From Sediminibacterium magnilacihabitans (GTDB lineage: Bacteria > Bacteroidota > Bacteroidia > Chitinophagales > Chitinophagaceae), in the NCBI GenBank assembly GCA_002973575.1, contig PVEQ01000021.1:1-52839 (forward strand): a DNA stretch of 52,839 nt, in the 5' to 3' direction. Shown piece after piece: positions 51,814 to 52,839 of the stretch. Below the pieces are notes generated by a model, which saw nothing but the letters and a program-made list of their open reading frames with translations, was not told the DNA's origin and did not search any database. Numbering within the stretch: the stretch's first letter is position 1; every line of letters starts with the position of its first letter. A program made the translations under genes and the position numbers.

Positions 51814-52627
51814 TTGCCTTCTTAGCTTGCTCATTTTTGAGGTTGTTTAAAAAGTTATTTGAATGTGTTTTGTACTTGTTTACTTCTTCCGAGAATTTGC
51901 TATCGGTAAACCGATCAGTAAAATCTCTGCACTCCGATATCACTTTCTCGTAACGCTCTTTTTGTTTTTCTTCATAGCTCATCTGAGCGTATTTGTAGTA
52001 CGACCGGATGGTCTGGTATTTATATTCATCTGCTTTTTTAGAATCGGGGAAATTATCCGATACATTGGCAAAAGCGATGGCTGCTGCTTTGTAATAACCG
52101 AGGTTATAATACAGTTGCGCTGCTTTGAAATCTTTTTCCTCCAGTTTAGCCCTGCACTTGTCTATGATCTCAGACGCATCTTTCACACGCGCAGAATTGG
52201 GGTGTGTATTGATGAAGACCTGCATCAGCTGCATGGTCTTGTTGGTATTGGTTTGATCCAGATCTGTTTTGGGCGATTGTTTAAAATAGCAATACGCGCG
52301 CATGTAATCACATTCTTCGCTCTTGTTGCTCGTAGGGAAATTCTCTACAAAGTTTTTGAAGAGGTTTTCTGCATTGAGGTAATCCTTATCGTAGTAATAA
52401 GAATACGCGTATTTATAATACATGTCCTCATAGCGGGCAGTTCCCTTTACATAAGGAAAAACATCTTCAAAGAGCTGCGTTGCATGACTATAGTCCTTAT
52501 TGGCATAATACTGTTCCGCCATTTTGGATTTATACTCATAATCTTTGCTCTTAAAGATCTTGGAGAACTTATTGGAGCATGCGCTCAGCAACAATACAAA
52601 TGCCAGTAACAGAGGGGTCCTATTCAT
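51803..52627 (-). CDS. bamD: Outer-membrane assembly lipoprotein BamD
   Basis: A 274-residue lipoprotein of the BAM complex, which inserts beta-barrel proteins into the outer membrane. The lipobox is LLSAC (Cys17), then SNKFSKIFKSKDYEYKSKMAEQYY. TPR-like helical pairs follow (DYSHATQLFEDVFPYVKG; YYYDKDYLNAENLFKNFVENFPTS; YKAAAIAFANVSDNFPDS). The start is the ATG giving MNRTPLLL, 9 bp below a TAATTTTG box; the longer frame would start inside that box. It is the first gene of bamD-rpoZ and ends 11 bp into rpoZ. Confidence 0.93.
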   Translation of the reverse strand: MNRTPLLLAFVLLLSACSNKFSKIFKSKDYEYKSKMAEQYYANKDYSHATQLFEDVFPYVKGTARYEDMYYKYAYSYYYDKDYLNAENLFKNFVENFPTSNKSEECDYMRAYCYFKQSPKTDLDQTNTNKTMQLMQVFINTHPNSARVKDASEIIDKCRAKLEEKDFKAAQLYYNLGYYKAAAIAFANVSDNFPDSKKADEYKYQTIRSYYKYAQMSYEEKQKERYEKVISECRDFTDRFTDSKFSEEVNKYKTHSNNFLNNLKNEQAKKANER

Positions 52628-52636
52628 ACAAGTTGG

Positions 52637-52644
52637 CAAAATTA
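52637..52644 (-). promoter_or_regulatory. -7-type promoter box for bamD
   Basis: TAATTTTG on the minus strand is an exact TAnnTTTG match, 9 bp upstream of the bamD ATG at 52627. It overlaps the first codons of the longer reading frame, which argues against that start. Confidence 0.55.
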
Positions 52645-52740
52645 GTTATTTACGGGCAATTTATAAAGCCCCGTTCAGGTTTGGTGGCACGGGTCGTTAA
52701 GAATTAGCTAAAAAGCTGATTGCCAGGAGTCTGGCAGCAA

Positions 52741-52780
52741 AAAAGAGGCCGTCTCAATACAATAATTGAGGCGGCTTTTC
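52741..52780 (-). terminator. Terminator of a minus-strand gene beyond the right edge
   Basis: GCCGTCTCAAT (52749-52759) pairs with ATTGAGGCGGC (52766-52776) with a single G-T pair. A minus-strand T-run (A-run at 52741-52745) follows. The nearest gene inside the window on this strand is bamD, which starts further left, so the terminator belongs to a gene past 52839. It resembles the terminator at 71-95. Confidence 0.75.
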
Positions 52781-52839
52781 ATTTTGAGAGGAGAGCGGGC
52801 ATTTAAAGCTGGGATTAGATTTTCTGAGAAGTACCTGCT

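Noticed and set aside
1..52839. CRISPR array, prophage, intact insertion sequence, rRNA or tRNA gene
   Set aside because: No spaced direct repeats, integrase, transposase, structural phage proteins or RNA-gene motifs were seen on either strand. I did not run tRNA or IS search software.

Overview
The window is a chromosomal stretch from a Bacteroidota bacterium, most likely family Chitinophagaceae. The family is inferred from gene content and sequence style. Visible support includes promoter boxes of the form TAnnTTTG, start codons without an obvious Shine-Dalgarno sequence, and a type IX secretion gene (porD/DUF4835) with a type IX C-terminal sorting domain. Further support comes from Bacteroidota-typical families (DUF4296, Porin_10-like porin, head-GIN lipoprotein, the long form of IspH, the Bacteroidota-type omega subunit) and many SPII lipoproteins. 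About 50 protein genes are packed tightly on both strands. I see no rRNA, tRNA, CRISPR array, prophage or intact insertion sequence.

Layout. 1-9.1 kb: DinB protein and WYL regulator, divergent ispH (isoprenoid synthesis), a porin with purine nucleoside phosphorylase, an uncharacterised ATP-grasp-like protein, a cold-shock protein and an M61 peptidase. 9.1-16.9 kb: MFS exporter, DUF4382 lipoprotein, YdeI-like protein, the disaggregase clpB, a secreted serine hydrolase and queG. 16.9-20.6 kb: an ECF sigma operon encoding the sigma factor, a one-TM protein with a barrel-like outer domain, an LVIVD-repeat lipoprotein and a small outer-membrane-like protein. This is the best candidate for an undescribed system. 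20.7-30.1 kb: bioA, lysC, an Ldh-type oxidoreductase, a REP-like hairpin, a divergent L,D-transpeptidase-like protein, ssb, mnmA, an RsmB-type RNA methyltransferase and a lipoprotein.

30.2-37.6 kb: sucA-sucB (2-oxoglutarate dehydrogenase), rpsT, and an envelope-type two-component pair led by a head-GIN lipoprotein gene. 37.7-43.5 kb: guaA, a periplasmic-binding-fold protein, a histone-deacetylase-like hydrolase, an XRE/S24 regulator, surE and a small membrane protein whose stop codon lies in a half REP-like element. 43.5-46.9 kb: grpE-dnaJ, an RlmI-type rRNA methyltransferase and a tiny protein that is little more than a type IX sorting domain. 47.0-52.6 kb: a minus-strand run bamD-rpoZ, a terminator, then coaBC-porD-DUF4296-CoA transferase A/B-peroxiredoxin.

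Most of this is core metabolism and housekeeping. The less ordinary signals are the ECF operon, a recurrent promoter box only 4-5 bases upstream of ATG in six genes (suggesting leaderless mRNAs), the REP-like element and its half copy, a family of look-alike terminators, ATT arrays with an 8-bp period at gene ends, the sorting-domain-only protein, and two poorly characterised proteins (ATP-grasp-like and YkuD-like).
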